DNA from: Ligula intestinalis
Taxonomy: Eukaryota > Platyhelminthes > Cestoda > Diphyllobothriidea > Diphyllobothriidae
Length of the DNA: 64,000 nucleotides
Assembly: GCA_036362985.1 (NCBI GenBank)
Contig: JAYGXS010000008.1
Location: 13,972,447 to 14,036,446 of the forward strand
Reading direction: 5' to 3'
The notes under the pieces are model-generated. The model saw only the letters and a list, made by a program, of their open reading frames with translations, was not told where the DNA came from and searched no databases. Position numbers and translations under genes: made by a program. Of the stretch, positions 45,530-57,424 are shown one piece after another. Position 1 is the first letter of the stretch; every line of letters begins with the position of its first letter.

Positions 45530-45905
45530 TTCGTCTCATGTTTCTAAGCCTGTTGCGGACCCATCATCAGACATATCCTCAGCAGCAATGGCTAACTCAT
45601 GCACAGAGATTTGCCTGTACAAGCGAACATGCGAGTTGCAGTATTTATTAGGATAAAGTCACTATGCTACGGTATATTAATAACAACTAACGGCTCGAGG
45701 GTAACTGTCCGCTTGTGCGCTAATTGCTTGTTGGTCGCTAAGTGGGTCGTGAGATGCTGAAATCTCATCACACGTGATTGAGTTGGACGTGATAATTGCT
45801 CGGCAATCTGTTTCACCGGCGCTGGCGTTAGACGACGGGTTAGCCTGTGTGCTACCCAAGTGGCGAATTGCTTCGGTCAAACTGAGCCTCGGCACCGGAA
45901 ATGGA
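45530..45905 (-). repeat. PLE pseudo-LTR, minus orientation
   Basis: The minus strand runs through GCCGAGCAATTATCACGTCC, AACAAGCAATTAGCGCAC and GCATAGTGACTTTATCCTAA to a hammerhead-like core (45536-45570) and an AATAAAATTATTTTCTTC tail. The same order is seen in plus orientation at 57425-57800 and, for its 3' half, at 46200-46500. Together with the latter it forms an inverted pair. Confidence 0.65.
45536..45570 (-). ncRNA. Hammerhead ribozyme-like core in pseudo-LTR
   Basis: The minus strand reads CTGATGA (45570-45564), TGGGTC-CGCAAC-AGGCTTA, then GAAAC (45544-45540) and ATGAGACG. CUGAUGA and GAAA are intact. Stem II can form U-A, two G-U, G-C and U-G pairs. Stem III is less standard (AUG instead of GUC), so cleavage is doubtful. 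Confidence 0.4.
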
Positions 45906-46199
45906 AATGGAATGGGCAGGTCATTTCACTTGTTTATAGACTAGAGGACCGTGAACTATGGCTTCAGTAACTCGGAGCTCACCTTTGTCATCTATCGCAG
46001 GACCTTCTGTCTCATCAAATTTAAATTGCGTGGCCGAGTCTTATCGAATGATTTGCAACCTAGAAATTGATTTCATTTCTCCGCACTGCTGCCGCCTGTT
46101 CAGAAAGTTGCGTCTAGAGAAGTCTTCTAGCTTCTCCGACGTAGTTGCTTTGTCCGCAATTGCACCATATTCTATAGACGACTCCAGATGGTTCTTATA

Positions 46200-46500
46200 A
46201 TGAGATCAATCTGTTGGTTTCATTATCAGACACTTTATGTTTGCCTGTGGCCTGTGTGCGGCTCCAACTCCAAGCGGTGTGCGAAGACGGCTGATTGGGG
46301 AGCCGTTAATTGTCATAAGTACAGTGTGAAGTAGCACAGCGATTGTGTCCTATAAATGCTGCAACTGTTTGTGCACGAATCATCACTTTCTGCTTTTCTC
46401 TGTGAAGATGGATCCAGGAGGGATTTTGAAACGCCAGGCAAATCAACCTCTTGTCCCAGCGATCTTATCTGCTTCTTCTCAGATGACATAACAGGCGCCT
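46200..46500 (+). repeat. PLE pseudo-LTR 3' part, plus orientation
   Basis: GGAGCCGTTAATTGTCATAA, AGTAGCACAGCGATTGTGTCC, CTATAAATGCTGCAACTG, then CTGTGAAGATGGATCCAGG, GGATTTTGAAACGCCAGG and the tail CCCAGCGATCTTATCTGCTTC. GGATCC-AGGA-GGGATTT is a possible stem II. The 5' core is mutated and GUC has become GCC, so it is a relic. The same blocks occur at 57600-57800 (+) and 45530-45700 (-). Confidence 0.6.
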
Positions 46501-47224
46501 TTCGATAAAAACGATCACAACGAGTATGATAATTGAAAACGTTGTGAAACCACGCAACGCGGACAACGCGGGATATTCGCTGGAAAACTACAGGTACATG
46601 AAACAATGGTTATTGGTTAGTGGACCCAGCGCCACGTGTACAGGGTGTGGTTGCAAGCTTAGGCGCAGACTCGCGCAACGCCAGTTACTTGCTCCGACAG
46701 CAAAAGGGAGCTTAGAATAGGAAAGAGAGGGAAGCAGACTGTGGCCCCATGACTCTCAGCACATAGTCCTTCCTATAATCAATCTGACGAGCCTTAAGCC
46801 TATTGCGGTGGACGGCCAATAATGCTGGCAAGCTTCGTCCAATGTCCATTGCCTCAAAGTCAGGCAAATTCGCAGGCAGTTGTCTCCGATTCGCTAATCT
46901 CAAGACCCTATTCCGACTTCCCCGCGCGCGCACACACTTGAACACATCCCCCCCTCACCCGATGCAGCAGAGGCCACGACACTCCCTTGGACAATCCAGC
47001 AATCACACACTACCTGAACTTTTTATAACGACGAGTTTAGCGTGGCTAGTGTTATAACGATGACATCTGGCATGTGTCACCGTTGAATTACGCCCCGTTG
47101 AAATCCACAAAGAAGAACTCAATAAGAAGTGCATAATTCTGGACCCACCCGAAGGAGGGCTTATTGTGCACAAAATCTGCAGGAGCTGTCTCGGGTGGCT
47201 GTTGTCACTGGTTGATTTCCAGTG

Positions 47225-48545
47225 CGCTATTTGTCCCGCCTCGGGGGGTAAGCCCCGGCATTGGGAACAGATTTGCGTGTCCTCACTCTCCGGTGTGACT
47301 GCAATTCTCCCTGCCAGGGATGACAGCTGCTTCTAAGAGGTTGTCTGCGCGTTCTCTTGGGGCCTGGTTGGTCGCATTGGAATAACGTCACGCGGCCAGT
47401 TGACCCCCGGGAAACAGCTAGCATTGTGCCTTGTGTAGGCTCGTGTGCATGCGTGTGGCCTTATATCATCTCGCAAGGACAGTCATCGCCTGTTATGCTG
47501 TCAGAGCTAACCAACAAAGATATTTGGCTAGGCTCGACGCCTTAAGAAAGCCTCTAAACGTTACTAAGGTTTGGTGCGGCTTACATCCTAACATTGCTCT
47601 CCTTTGCTTCACAATCATGTAATAGAGGTCACTACCTTTCTCTCTCTGTCCTTGACCAGACTGGACGCAGTCAACGCTAGGCCTGGCTTGGCTAGCCACC
47701 ACTGCTTTCTAAGATAGCAATGCAGGGTTCAATGCACATTTAAGCTCTCATTTGGCTGTTTTTTGCTTTCCCTTAAAACCCGGGATTTGGCCTGAGGATT
47801 GTAGTGCTTCGAGTTCAACCAATACTTTGACCGTGACCCCTTTATAAAATCGCGGTGCGCTAAAAGCCCCGACTTGAATGGCAGCCAACGGAGTGTCGTG
47901 CCGCAACATGTCCTCAATCTTGATGCTATATTTATGGCATTCCCCCTCCGTGGTTTAAAATTATCAGCAATCTGCAAATAATCCCGCCTCCGGTGGTTCT
48001 GACCACGTGCTAACACAATGTTCAGGTGGGTGAGTGTGGAGAGCACATGTTGGGGAGAACGCAAGTTTGCCATCACTATTATGTCTGTCACACACACAAG
48101 TCACCGTCCTTACTGTTAGGATATTAGCCGGACCAAGTGCTAGCAGCACTTGGCGGCTTTCCTGAGGCGTCGAGGCTAGCCAAGTGTCTTTGTTTGCTAG
48201 CTCTGACCGCATACCAGTGATAACTTTCCATGCGAGATGACCTCAACCTCTAGAGAGGAGACAGATGCACGCGCTTGCTCGCGCAATCTAATAGTCACAA
48301 TTATCTCAATGCGCCAATCAGGCTACAGGCAAACGCGCACTTGCCACTCTCTTATAGGACACCGCCACCCCTGATACAGGCAGAATTGCATCACACGCGG
48401 ACTACGAGGACACCACAGTCCGGTCCCAACGCGTGGCTTGCCCCCGAGGCGCGATGGAGAGTTGCATCATATACGCGGACAGTGAGGACACCACACTCCG
48501 CTCCCAATGCCGGGGCTTGCCTCTGAGGCGGGACAAAGAGTGCGC
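47225..48545. repeat. Large imperfect inverted repeat
   Basis: The left arm (about 47225-47592) is the reverse complement of the right arm (about 48112-48545). Paired landmarks are TTTGTCCCGCCTCGGGGGG / CCTCTGAGGCGGGACAAAG, AGCCCCGGCATTGGGAACAG, ATCATCTCGCAAGGACAG and TTGGCTAGGCTCGACGCC. The spacer is about 520 bp. The right arm also contains a tandem duplication (about 48385-48460 and 48461-48540; GCGGAC...GAGGACACCACA). No coding match. Identity is visibly lower than in the other palindromes, so it is older. Confidence 0.7.
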
Positions 48546-51500
48546 TGGAGATCAACCAGCGGAAACAGCCACCTAAGACAGCTCCTTCGGGTTTGGTACA
48601 CAATAAACCCTTCTCCGAGTGGATTCCAGAATTATGACCTTCTTATTGTGTTCTTCCTTGCGGATTTCAAAAGGGCGTCATTCGACGGTGACACACCACA
48701 GATGTCATCGTCATAACACTAGCGACGCTGAACTCATCATTATAACACTTGCACCCATGTGAGGCGAATGATGGACACCACCTCATGTAAGGTTTTAACT
48801 GTAAAAACCGTACTTTTTCATTTCCATGATGAGTTCCTAAAAGATAACCATACGGAGCGGTACGGATCTGATTATATCTTCCTCAAAATAAGCTGGGCAG
48901 TGGCATTCTTTAAGCAATTGAAAATAAACACCACGTTAGAATTATGGTTGGTAGAAGCCGGCCTAACTGACTCGCTCGCCATCCTGGCAACTAGCTTTCA
49001 CGACACTACCAATCCGCCCATATACAATACACGTGGTGATGTCACTCAACTGCCGTCAAGATTAGGACTCTACCTCGTTAGTAAGGTGAATCAGAGAGCC
49101 AGTGGACAGGTTAAGCCACCACGGACACTATCTAAGCGGTCCAATTGCAGTCCAATGTTCTACAAACTCGCAAATGCCTTGTTTGCATTTATAAAGTACG
49201 CTGTTAGCATAGGGCAATTGACTTCCTTTCGTCCGTCCTTGCGGTCGAGCTCTCTTTTGGAGATTCCATCGACGCGTTTTTGAATGGGAACATCGTGACT
49301 TGCGGCAATATTTTGGATGGCATTCTCGCATGCCAATGTCTTTTGATACTTACATACCTACTATATGTAATTCAGTAGATTAAGTTAGGCGTACTACTGC
49401 ACGCCAAAACTCGCAATTTTGTAGCTTCCTGTGGGTACTTTTAGTTTTATTTGTTTTAGTTTTAGTCTATTTTTAGTTTATTAGTTTAATTTTATTAATC
49501 ATTTTAGTTAGCTTAATTTCTTATTTACTTTACTTTTTTAATCAGCATACGGTTGCTAGTCGGCTTATTGTATTACGATATCTATCTAAACGCGTAGGAA
49601 GCTATGGTGAGTTTAAAAAATGAGTGAAAAGCCCATCTTTAATAGTTTTATTTTAAACTATAAATTTTGATATTAAGTAGATATTTGTTTGTAGCCCATG
49701 AGCAGTTACTTTGTGCGTAGAGCTTGCTTCCTGATAGTTTTTTACCATTTTAATTATCTGCACACCTTTGTGGCTATTTTAATCATTATTTCCTATTATT
49801 TTCTGCTTTTATCCGCTAAACTTTTTAATTTAGTTTTTCTTTCCTGGGATATGACTCAACCATAAAATCACTATTAACACCGCTCCCGTAAAAAAAATGG
49901 TAGGGATAGCGATATCTAAGTACATCGGCGTAAGATAATGTTGCCATAATTTGATTTAAATTTCCGTTTATTGACACAGTTAGTTTCGCAGGAGAGTCCT
50001 TGTATCATTCTGACAAGTTCCAAAAAGTAGCCATTTACCTTTAAAATGCCTTTAAAGCTGCTCAGCAAATGATTTCCCATTCGATCAAAAAACTCAATTA
50101 CACTATACTGATTTTCTGAACGAAATATTAGAATTCGTTCAATTCCCTGATTGGCAATGGAACCGTGTTTTAGTGATAGATATTTGGAATTACTAGCATC
50201 CACTTTACCAAATAACGCGGTAGCAAATTCTGGCTCCCGCAAGCTTGGGGATTGGTATAGTTGTATGACGACCGCTAGTAAGTCAGAAATAGCCATCCCT
50301 GTTTTGCTTGTCCTACTTGTTACTCTCGCTCTCTCCGTATATGTGTTGCTGCTCGCTTTGAAGGGCATCATCGTCACCGCCGATTCATGGCGCCCTCTAC
50401 TGTCAAGCAGCACATACAAGTAAGGACAGTTCAACTGTTGGTATCGAAGATGTTCATCGTATGCTCCACATCTCCAGAGGGGGTGGTGACTTGCGCCGCA
50501 TCTCTTTCTCTCTTCCCTCAAAGGCCCGAGACCGGTGTCAAGACAGAGTCAAGAGGACAGGAGGCGGAATCGGGTGCAGGTGGCTAGCGCGGCTGAGGCC
50601 GTCCCTATGCATGCCACCATGCCCCCTCCCCCTGTGTTCAACATTTTTTTCGGAGCGCAACCCAAATGACGTCTGCCATTTTTTGATTTGGCCCAAGTTT
50701 TCGTCCAGCGCTTCTATCACGCATTTATCAAGCCTCTATCACACTATTCAGACGTGTGTCGACAAGTGCAAACAAGGGCTAACCGAAAAATACGCGGGCC
50801 TGGGAAATTGACCGTAACAATTGCCGAAAAGGACCAATTCCTCTGCAAGGATTGTCTGGAATCGTCTACCGAATATGCAGTGCAGTTGTAGACAAAGCAG
50901 CTACGATAAACAAACCGAAACGTTGCCCTGACGCCAATAGTGGAGCACGTCGCAACGGTGAGAAGGAAAGAGACAAGCTCTCAGCTTGCAGTTCATTAGA
51001 CAAGACCCTACCACATTTTTAAGTTTAACTTGGCCGAAGTCCTTCCAGGACAGGACAAAAGCGTTAGGTGCGAGTTGCTCGAATCATGCTTTTCAGGCCC
51101 GTGGTTTAGCATCAAGTGCACTGGCTTGACGCTCTATACTGAAACTTTGCCTGAGCGCAGCACAGTAACCATTATGTTGACAGGTAGTCAAATTTAAGCG
51201 TAATCATCCCGCCAAAATCCAAAACGAGTAACGAAATAGCGGTCATTAACGACTCAGAAGTGGAATGCCAAGCCATTATTGCATCCGAATAGTGATCACG
51301 AGGACCGTTTATCCTAGTAAGCCTGTGATCGTGTGGTGACTGCGGTCTAAAAGAACTGCACCCTAAGTCGAGTCAAGTTTATTTTAAGAAAATATAGGCA
51401 AACACCTTTGAACTCCCTACTGCTACATAGTATTTAAGAAGTGCATCGGCACAGCCGAAAATTTCATGAAAATTCATTGACACAATTGTAAGCGACTACT

Positions 51501-51564
51501 CGCTTGTTTCAAGTAATACACTCACATGTGGTGGTGTCAGTTAACACGAGCCAGCAGTGTAACT
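48546..51564. other. No convincing gene
   Basis: Open frames at 48759-49283 (+, 174 aa) and 49916-50521 (-, 201 aa) are long for chance but match nothing I recognise. A TTTAG-rich tract lies at 49430-49550. A SINE 3' body (ATGACGACCGCTAGTAAGTC, AGAAATAGCC) lies at about 50265-50330 (+). Confidence 0.4.
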
Positions 51565-52300
51565 GAGCAATAAGAGCAGACAGTGAAAAAACTCCCAAGG
51601 CATGGCTCATAATTCAAAATGGAACGTCATTTGTGTTTTTTAGGAGAAAAACTGTCACTCGTGGAGTAAAGTATGTGAATGATAGGACAAGGGTGCTTTT
51701 GTGCATGTTGGTGGCAGCCATGGGGTCCATGGCGAAGGGCCAAAGGGCCATACGAGGAGGAGATCTCAGAGTCACGAGAACGTCCCCAAGAACCGGAGAT
51801 GCGACCATTATACGCTCTTGCTGCGACAAGAGCAGAGGAACCCAGCACGTCATCAGTAGTCCATTTTTAGGTCGATATGAGAAAGAGCGTGACAGGACCG
51901 CGTAGCCTTGGACAAGAAGTGCGGTAGATGTGACTGTAGTTTCGATCAGCACAGTTCGCAGCGTGATAAGAGAAGTCGGACATGGCTAAGTACGGTTAAC
52001 AGATATTTTGATTAAATAATAGTAATTCTACTTAAAAATTACTAAAAGTATATATTTATAGCATTTAAGCGTTTAGATTCGGAGAACTCAGTTGCGGCGG
52101 TACTCAGTAAGATGGTACTGGCCCAGCTTTTTCTTAAAAGTGTCCATGGATGGGGACCTGAGAATTTCCGCAGGAAGGGCATTTAATGCCTGGATAACCC
52201 TCGTAGAGAATAAGAATTTTCTTGGGTCATGTCTTGCCCCATTAACACGTGCATATACCACCCGTATCTGCGACCTTCTCTCAGGGTAAGCTAAAACGGT
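51565..52300 (-). pseudogene. CR1-like LINE, 5'-truncated C-terminus and 3' UTR
   Basis: The minus strand encodes GARHDPRKFLFSTRVIQALN, ALPAEILRSPSMDTFKKKL, matching the C-terminal end of CR1-type RTs (compare ARLDTRKHFFSKRVVGAWN at about 59300). The 3' region continues to about 51565 and shares GACAGTTTTTCTCCTAAAAA and TTTTTTCACTGTCTGCTC with the 3' end of the LINE at 58705-62615. This suggests one family or two with a common 3' tail. Confidence 0.75.
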
Positions 52301-55300
52301 ACTTCGAAGCGTCAGGCCGATAAACGTCTTGTTCCCGCAATCGCGTTCTGTCTTTCTCCCTCTTTCTCTTCTTCTTCTCAATATTTTTAGTTACCCTGAG
52401 ACAAATTTTATACGCTTTCATCCCCTATCTCATAAAACCCATACACGCCCATTCATGCCTATTTGGTGTGATGTTGTGGCAGTCCTTTGCCTTTCTTTTT
52501 TTCATCCAAAAGTTTGTCACAGTTTTATTTCTACAAAATATTTATATATCGATTTCATTTATTGCGCATTTCCTGTACCTACATTTAGCTCCATTTGCTT
52601 AAGTTCAGATATAAACTGTTACGTGGAAGACGTCAACTGGTATGACTTGGCTCACTGTTTTTGGTATACACTGGCCGGCGTAGGCTGTTGGTATCGTTAC
52701 ATCATGGCTATCTGGCTTATTTTGACCTGTTTCTAGCGCCGCATCGCATGATCGATCGTCCATGCTCGTTTAAATGTTGAACGATTCTGTTCAGCACTCC
52801 TATAGTCGAAAGCCTTTCCCAGTGGTCCATTTGCGTGTGTGCATGGTCTCGCACAAGAATATGTACCGCCCAGAAACTGAGCACAAGGCTGTTTGCATTA
52901 CGCGGGGAGGGGGACCTCATTCGTTGTATTATGAAGGCTGTAGGAGTTTGCCGCTCAGCGTAATTGTGTTGACTCATCCTGCCCTTGTCTACCATGACTT
53001 GACTTCAAGTGTGACAAATTATCCACTCCGCGCAGTATCGGCCTCTCTAACACTATTGATTGACTTGCCGCTTGATAAGCGTCAAGCTCCAAGTCAATCG
53101 ATACTTCCGCTTCATTTAATTGGCTGCAGATGACAGGGTTCTCATAGCGTAGGCAAAGCTGCACAACTTCACGCACACAACTGGCGTGCAGACAGCTTGG
53201 AGCTGGCTCATCACACAGCGTTTGTACAGTTCATATTCTTGCAGCAAAGCTGTTCCCACCAAATTCGTCTTACCTGCTTTGTGATTTAGGGGAGCCTTCT
53301 TCTTGTCGACGCAACAAATCTCGATCAGGCAACTGTACAACCAGTTGAAGACATTCTTCAAAAGACACGTTTTAAAATGAGCATGTTCTTTTTTCCTTAA
53401 GTCAAGCTGGTCAATGACAGGAATATGCAGGCAGCTATAAGGTCAGCGGATTAAAGACTGGGGTAGGGAGTGTAATGAAGGGGATTATCTGCTGCTCTAC
53501 ACAGCCATTCCCCTGTCTTCTCATAGCATTTAAGATTATTCGAATTTTTATGCACATCAGCGGAAGTGTCAGGCCTATGAAGAAGAACGTTTTCGAAATT
53601 TGCCTCTTTTCGCCTTCAATCAAGGCTACTGGAACTGCTCGCAACCTTTGGATCCTGTACACAGAGGATGCTATACCTGAATAAAACATCACCAAATTCA
53701 AAATCCAAATCCGAAATCGAGCACGCAACCCCCTCCGGACGACAGACTGACAGAATGTGCTTTAGAACGAAAATGCTCGACAAGACCGCAGGAAACTGGG
53801 CTTCGCCTCGGTTGCACTTTACGTTTGCAACAGGAAACAGTTAGGCGACTGTTTATAGGCAGCCGTATTTTGGGGGGAGTCACACGCTGTCTGCCTCTAA
53901 TCGGCTTTCCTAAACCCCGGGAACAATGGCAGCCAATCTGCCTACAATTTGCCCGATGAAAAGTATGCCAAAAAAAACTGGCACAGCTTGCAGTCCGATG
54001 CAGGGTTCAGTTTGAAATCCGAAGCACGCGATGAGCGAATGACCGAAGGGGAGGGGAGGGAGGGACCTGACAACGGGTGGAGCACCAGTTCTGCTCTTGA
54101 TGAGTGGTTGCTTGCGTGACCGATGCAGTGACCAGGCGTAGAAAAGACCAATTAGCTGCTAAATTAAAACCCTCGACCAGTTGCGGCCGAGGCGAGAGGG
54201 GTGAATTCTGAGATGGTAAGGCCGTTAACACCGTACTGTCAGTTGGACTATCTCTAACAGACAGACGGGACAGCCATCCAGTGATCGGTAACTTTCGATA
54301 TTTACAATCAGTTCTGCCTGGCTATCTTTATGTATCATGAAGTCCCTTTATATTTCATTAAAATGGGGCAGTTTTTGAAGGACGCATCTTATAGATAGCT
54401 GCTTTTTCGGCTTTTAATTTCTTTAAAAGTAATTTATGTTCTCGGTAAAGATTAGTATAGTCAGAGTCTTAAAGCCTAGACCTAAAGTTGATGCTTACGT
54501 TTGGGCCGAACTCCATCAGGTACTGCGAGATCACCGCGTAATATTCCTATGCTGCCGACGTGTAGGCTGTAGTATAAACTGATGTTGTAACTTACCATAC
54601 TGGCCACACATGTACTGGTCATGAGCCCAAACTTGCGTGTTTTTTCGGTACTCTGCCGCTGATTGGCATGGCTGCGAGGAGTCCGGCTGATAAGTGGGTC
54701 CCACACTTTTTTATATGAGCTCTGAAGGAAGGGAACATCAGAAGAACAGTCAATTTATCCTTCAGCTCATGCTCGGAACTAATGTTCAATGCCAACGTGA
54801 AGGCTCTGAGTGAAGTTGGCGCCAGTACCAATAAAATGAACAGTTTGCACTCAGAACTCAGCTACCAGCTGGGTCAACTGACTGTAAGTTATGAACATCG
54901 TGATCACTTGTCGCTACATTTGACCAGTTTGCATGCGTTCATTGCCTTCCACGTTACATACGAATGTGAATTTTTATTTATTGTACTTGTTGCCAAAAGG
55001 CGAGTTATCACCATGTAATTACACCTTGTGTGGATCCCACAAGAGTGGCACACTTAACACTAGCGAACTTATGGCAAGCAGAACGTACAGATTGGGCCAA
55101 TCAAATTGTGGCCTCAACAGAGGGACTATATGCCAAGTGGCTTTCGGGCTAAACAGAGTGTGAAGGCAGAACACTAATCACGGTCGGCGACTTGAAAGAT
55201 CTCACGACTCGCGTGACTTGTACCGATCGATAATACACTGTGGGACGAGTAATCAGGGCCTCGTGATAACGCGTTGTTAGGCCTGCCCCTAAAAATATTC

Positions 55301-56149
55301 ACCTAAATGACTACTAATTATATATTAAGGCAGAAATTTACTACCCAACTCATCTGTGCTAGGTACGCATGTACTTGGCTTCTGAGAAGAGCAGCACAGA
55401 TTCATAACGAAATAAGGAGAAGTGCCTAATTGCAAGACTTTTACTGGGGTTATTTTCGTTGAAAAAGAAGTACGACTAGGAGACGGCAGCTGTGTTTTTT
55501 ACTACGATAGTTCTAAGGAGTGTTTGTAGCCTGTCATATTTACGGGGGCTGTTTCTCCTTCTTCACGAATACTTCGTGCAATCACCCACTCGTTTCTATC
55601 AGCAAGAGTAATATCCTTTAGAGCACAGCATTATCACAATTATGCACCGCGCTCGGAATCATTGTTTGCTCCATAAAACGACACCAGGAGATCTGTTTTC
55701 CATAAAAAAGTCCTTGGGGACCTTAGTCTAACTAACAGTAAGCTCTATTTTTCGTGGTAGTTGAGTTGCATTCGGAGCAAGATCCTCAAAACTTATCTGC
55801 CCTCGAATTTCAACGGTGTGAAGTAGGATTACCCATCATCCGTAAGGCCACAAATTACTTATCTCAGCCATTATAGGCGACAGAACAATAAAGTGACAGC
55901 AGTGCAAATCCAGGAGTGAATAATTCGAAATAAAAATTGGGCCATCCTCAAGCTGATCGTGTGACAATATGTCAGGAAGCCCATTATGAGGATGGTTTCG
56001 AGTATTTTGCGTCCTCCAGTCGTAACGCGTACGTCAAATCCCAATGATAACAAAAAATAGTGGAGTATAGACGAGGTACAAATGTTAACAGTGTCAAGAA
56101 AAAGGAAGTCAGCCAAATATCGCCTGACTTTATACAAAGGAACAGCGCA
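52301..56149. other. Gene-free stretch
   Basis: A PLE-type GAAGCGTCAGG block followed by GATAAACGTCTTGTTCCCGC lies at about 52313-52344 (+), abutting the LINE. Otherwise no exon or element is recognised in about 3.8 kb. Numerous short frames on both strands have no support. Confidence 0.4.
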
Positions 56150-56300
56150 TGTCCAATAATACCACACGTGTGCAGGGCGAAGCCAAGCCTGGGAGGTCGT
56201 GCTTAAGGGGGAGAGGATGGCCGCTGCTTGTTGTGACTTTGGAGCCACTTCGTGCGCTGTTGCATTGGTGAGTTGCATTGTCCGAGGGGGTATCGTATAC
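56150..56300 (-). repeat. Dispersed repeat, inverse of 41187-41330
   Basis: CAGGGCGAAGCCAAGCCTGG, GAGGTCGTGCTTAAGGGGGAG and GAGTTGCATTGTCCGAGGGGG are the reverse complement of the unit at 41187-41330. It ends where a plus-strand tRNA-SINE begins. Confidence 0.65.
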
Positions 56301-56475
56301 AGCGGCCCCTGGCTCAATGGTTAGAGCGTTAGACTGCTAATCAAAAGGTCGCTGATTGGAAGCTCGGGTGGTGCACCACTTGGGTCTGGGTATGACTGGC
56401 TGATGACGGTTATTGAGCCGAAATGGCCACATTCCAGTCTCCCTTGTCTTTGCTGGCATGGCTATTGCTGTAAAT
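56300..56475 (+). repeat. tRNA-SINE, plus strand, well preserved
   Basis: CCCCTGGCTCAATGGTTAGA (A-box-like), GACTGCTAATCAAAAGGTCG and CTGATTGGAAGCTCGGG (weak B-box) form the tRNA-like head. The body TGGTGCACCACTTGGGTCTG runs into a hammerhead-like core at 56400-56438 and the end CAGTCTCCCTTGTCTTTGC. It lies about 200 bp upstream of the type II membrane protein exon. Confidence 0.8.
56400..56438 (+). ncRNA. Hammerhead ribozyme-like core in SINE
   Basis: CTGATGA (56400-56406), CGG-TTATTGAG-CC, GAAA (56420-56423), then TGG-CCACATT-CCA and GUC, which would provide stem III with one bulged G and a GUC cleavage triplet. Stem II is short and its first pair is irregular. Compare 3936-3969 and 31538-31577. 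Confidence 0.42.
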
Positions 56476-56664
56476 GGTTCACGAGATACCACCATGTAAG
56501 GCATTACAATTTTTCCGATTCCTGCATTTGCAGAGCACTTAGGTGTGTGTAAATCCTCCCGTTTTAGAACAAACGTCGAAGCTCATTCTCGAAAGCTGCT
56601 TTTTCCACGGCAAGGACTGCATTCTTCTCTTCTTCTTAACTGAACTTAACCTGGTGGAAGAATC

Positions 56665-57120
56665 ATGCATCCTACTGGCCTGGCCCTTCCAGTGGCCTCG
56701 AACTATAACCTCCAGTCCTCCATCTACAGCCACATCGACGTGCTACAAAACTACGTCTTGGAGGAGGGCCAAACCTGCCTCCCAAAGCAGCCTCCAGAGT
56801 GCTTGAACTCCTCCTCCTTGCAGGATGAGTTGGCTTTCACCACCCCGGGGGCAAGGTCCGATGTTGACCACTGCCAGCCACGGCGGGTCCACTGGCGTCT
56901 ACTTCTTACTTACCTCCAGCTGATCATTATCATGATCCTCCTGGTTTCCACGGCTCTGTTGCTGTCGCAAACGGTGGCCATGCAGGAGCGCCTGGGGCAG
57001 TTGGAGGACAGGTTGAATGCAAGTCTGACAAGTCGGCGGAAGAATGTCTCGACGCGGAAAGTGGAACGAGAGCACTTTGAGGTGATTCTGCAGGCCATGC
57101 GACAGGGACCGGCCTGGCAG
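56665..57120 (+). CDS. Type II membrane protein, first coding exon
   Basis: ATG 56665 is the first Met after an in-frame TAA (56647-56649). The exon encodes 152 codons in phase 0 and ends at a strong donor, CAG|GTAGGT. Residues about 1-73 are cytoplasmic-like, with a basic RR before the membrane. Residues 77-102 form one membrane segment (LLLTYLQLIIIMILLVSTAL). Residues 104-120 (AMQERLGQLEDRLNAS) look like a short coiled coil, with glycosylation sites at NAS (118) and NVS (127). This layout fits a single-pass type II protein that oligomerises outside the cell; the family is unknown. No downstream exon was found up to 64 kb, so the gene probably continues past the window, with a PLE pseudo-LTR and a LINE in its intron. 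Confidence 0.65.
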
Positions 57121-57424
57121 GTAGGTAAAACATGAGAGGTATCAGTCTATTATGGGTAGCATGACGCGTACTTTGCATAACTATCTACTTATTTCTTGGC
57201 AGTAGTTCTCACATTTCTTTATAGCAATTTGGCATTAGGGATCCTATTCCCGCGCGACACATCAGGATATTAATAACCAGAACAAAGTTGATGCGTTTTA
57301 ATCTATAACGACGTGGTAAAAACGGTCTGGATTGGTAGCCTGACAACTGGGGGACACGCCACTGGGCACGCCACGATTTACGGGCCCCTCCAGTCTATAT
57401 TAACAAATGCACTGGCCTTCTCCA

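Noticed and set aside
48759..49283. 174-codon plus-strand open frame
   Set aside because: No recognisable motif; it sits among repeats and no homologous family comes to mind.
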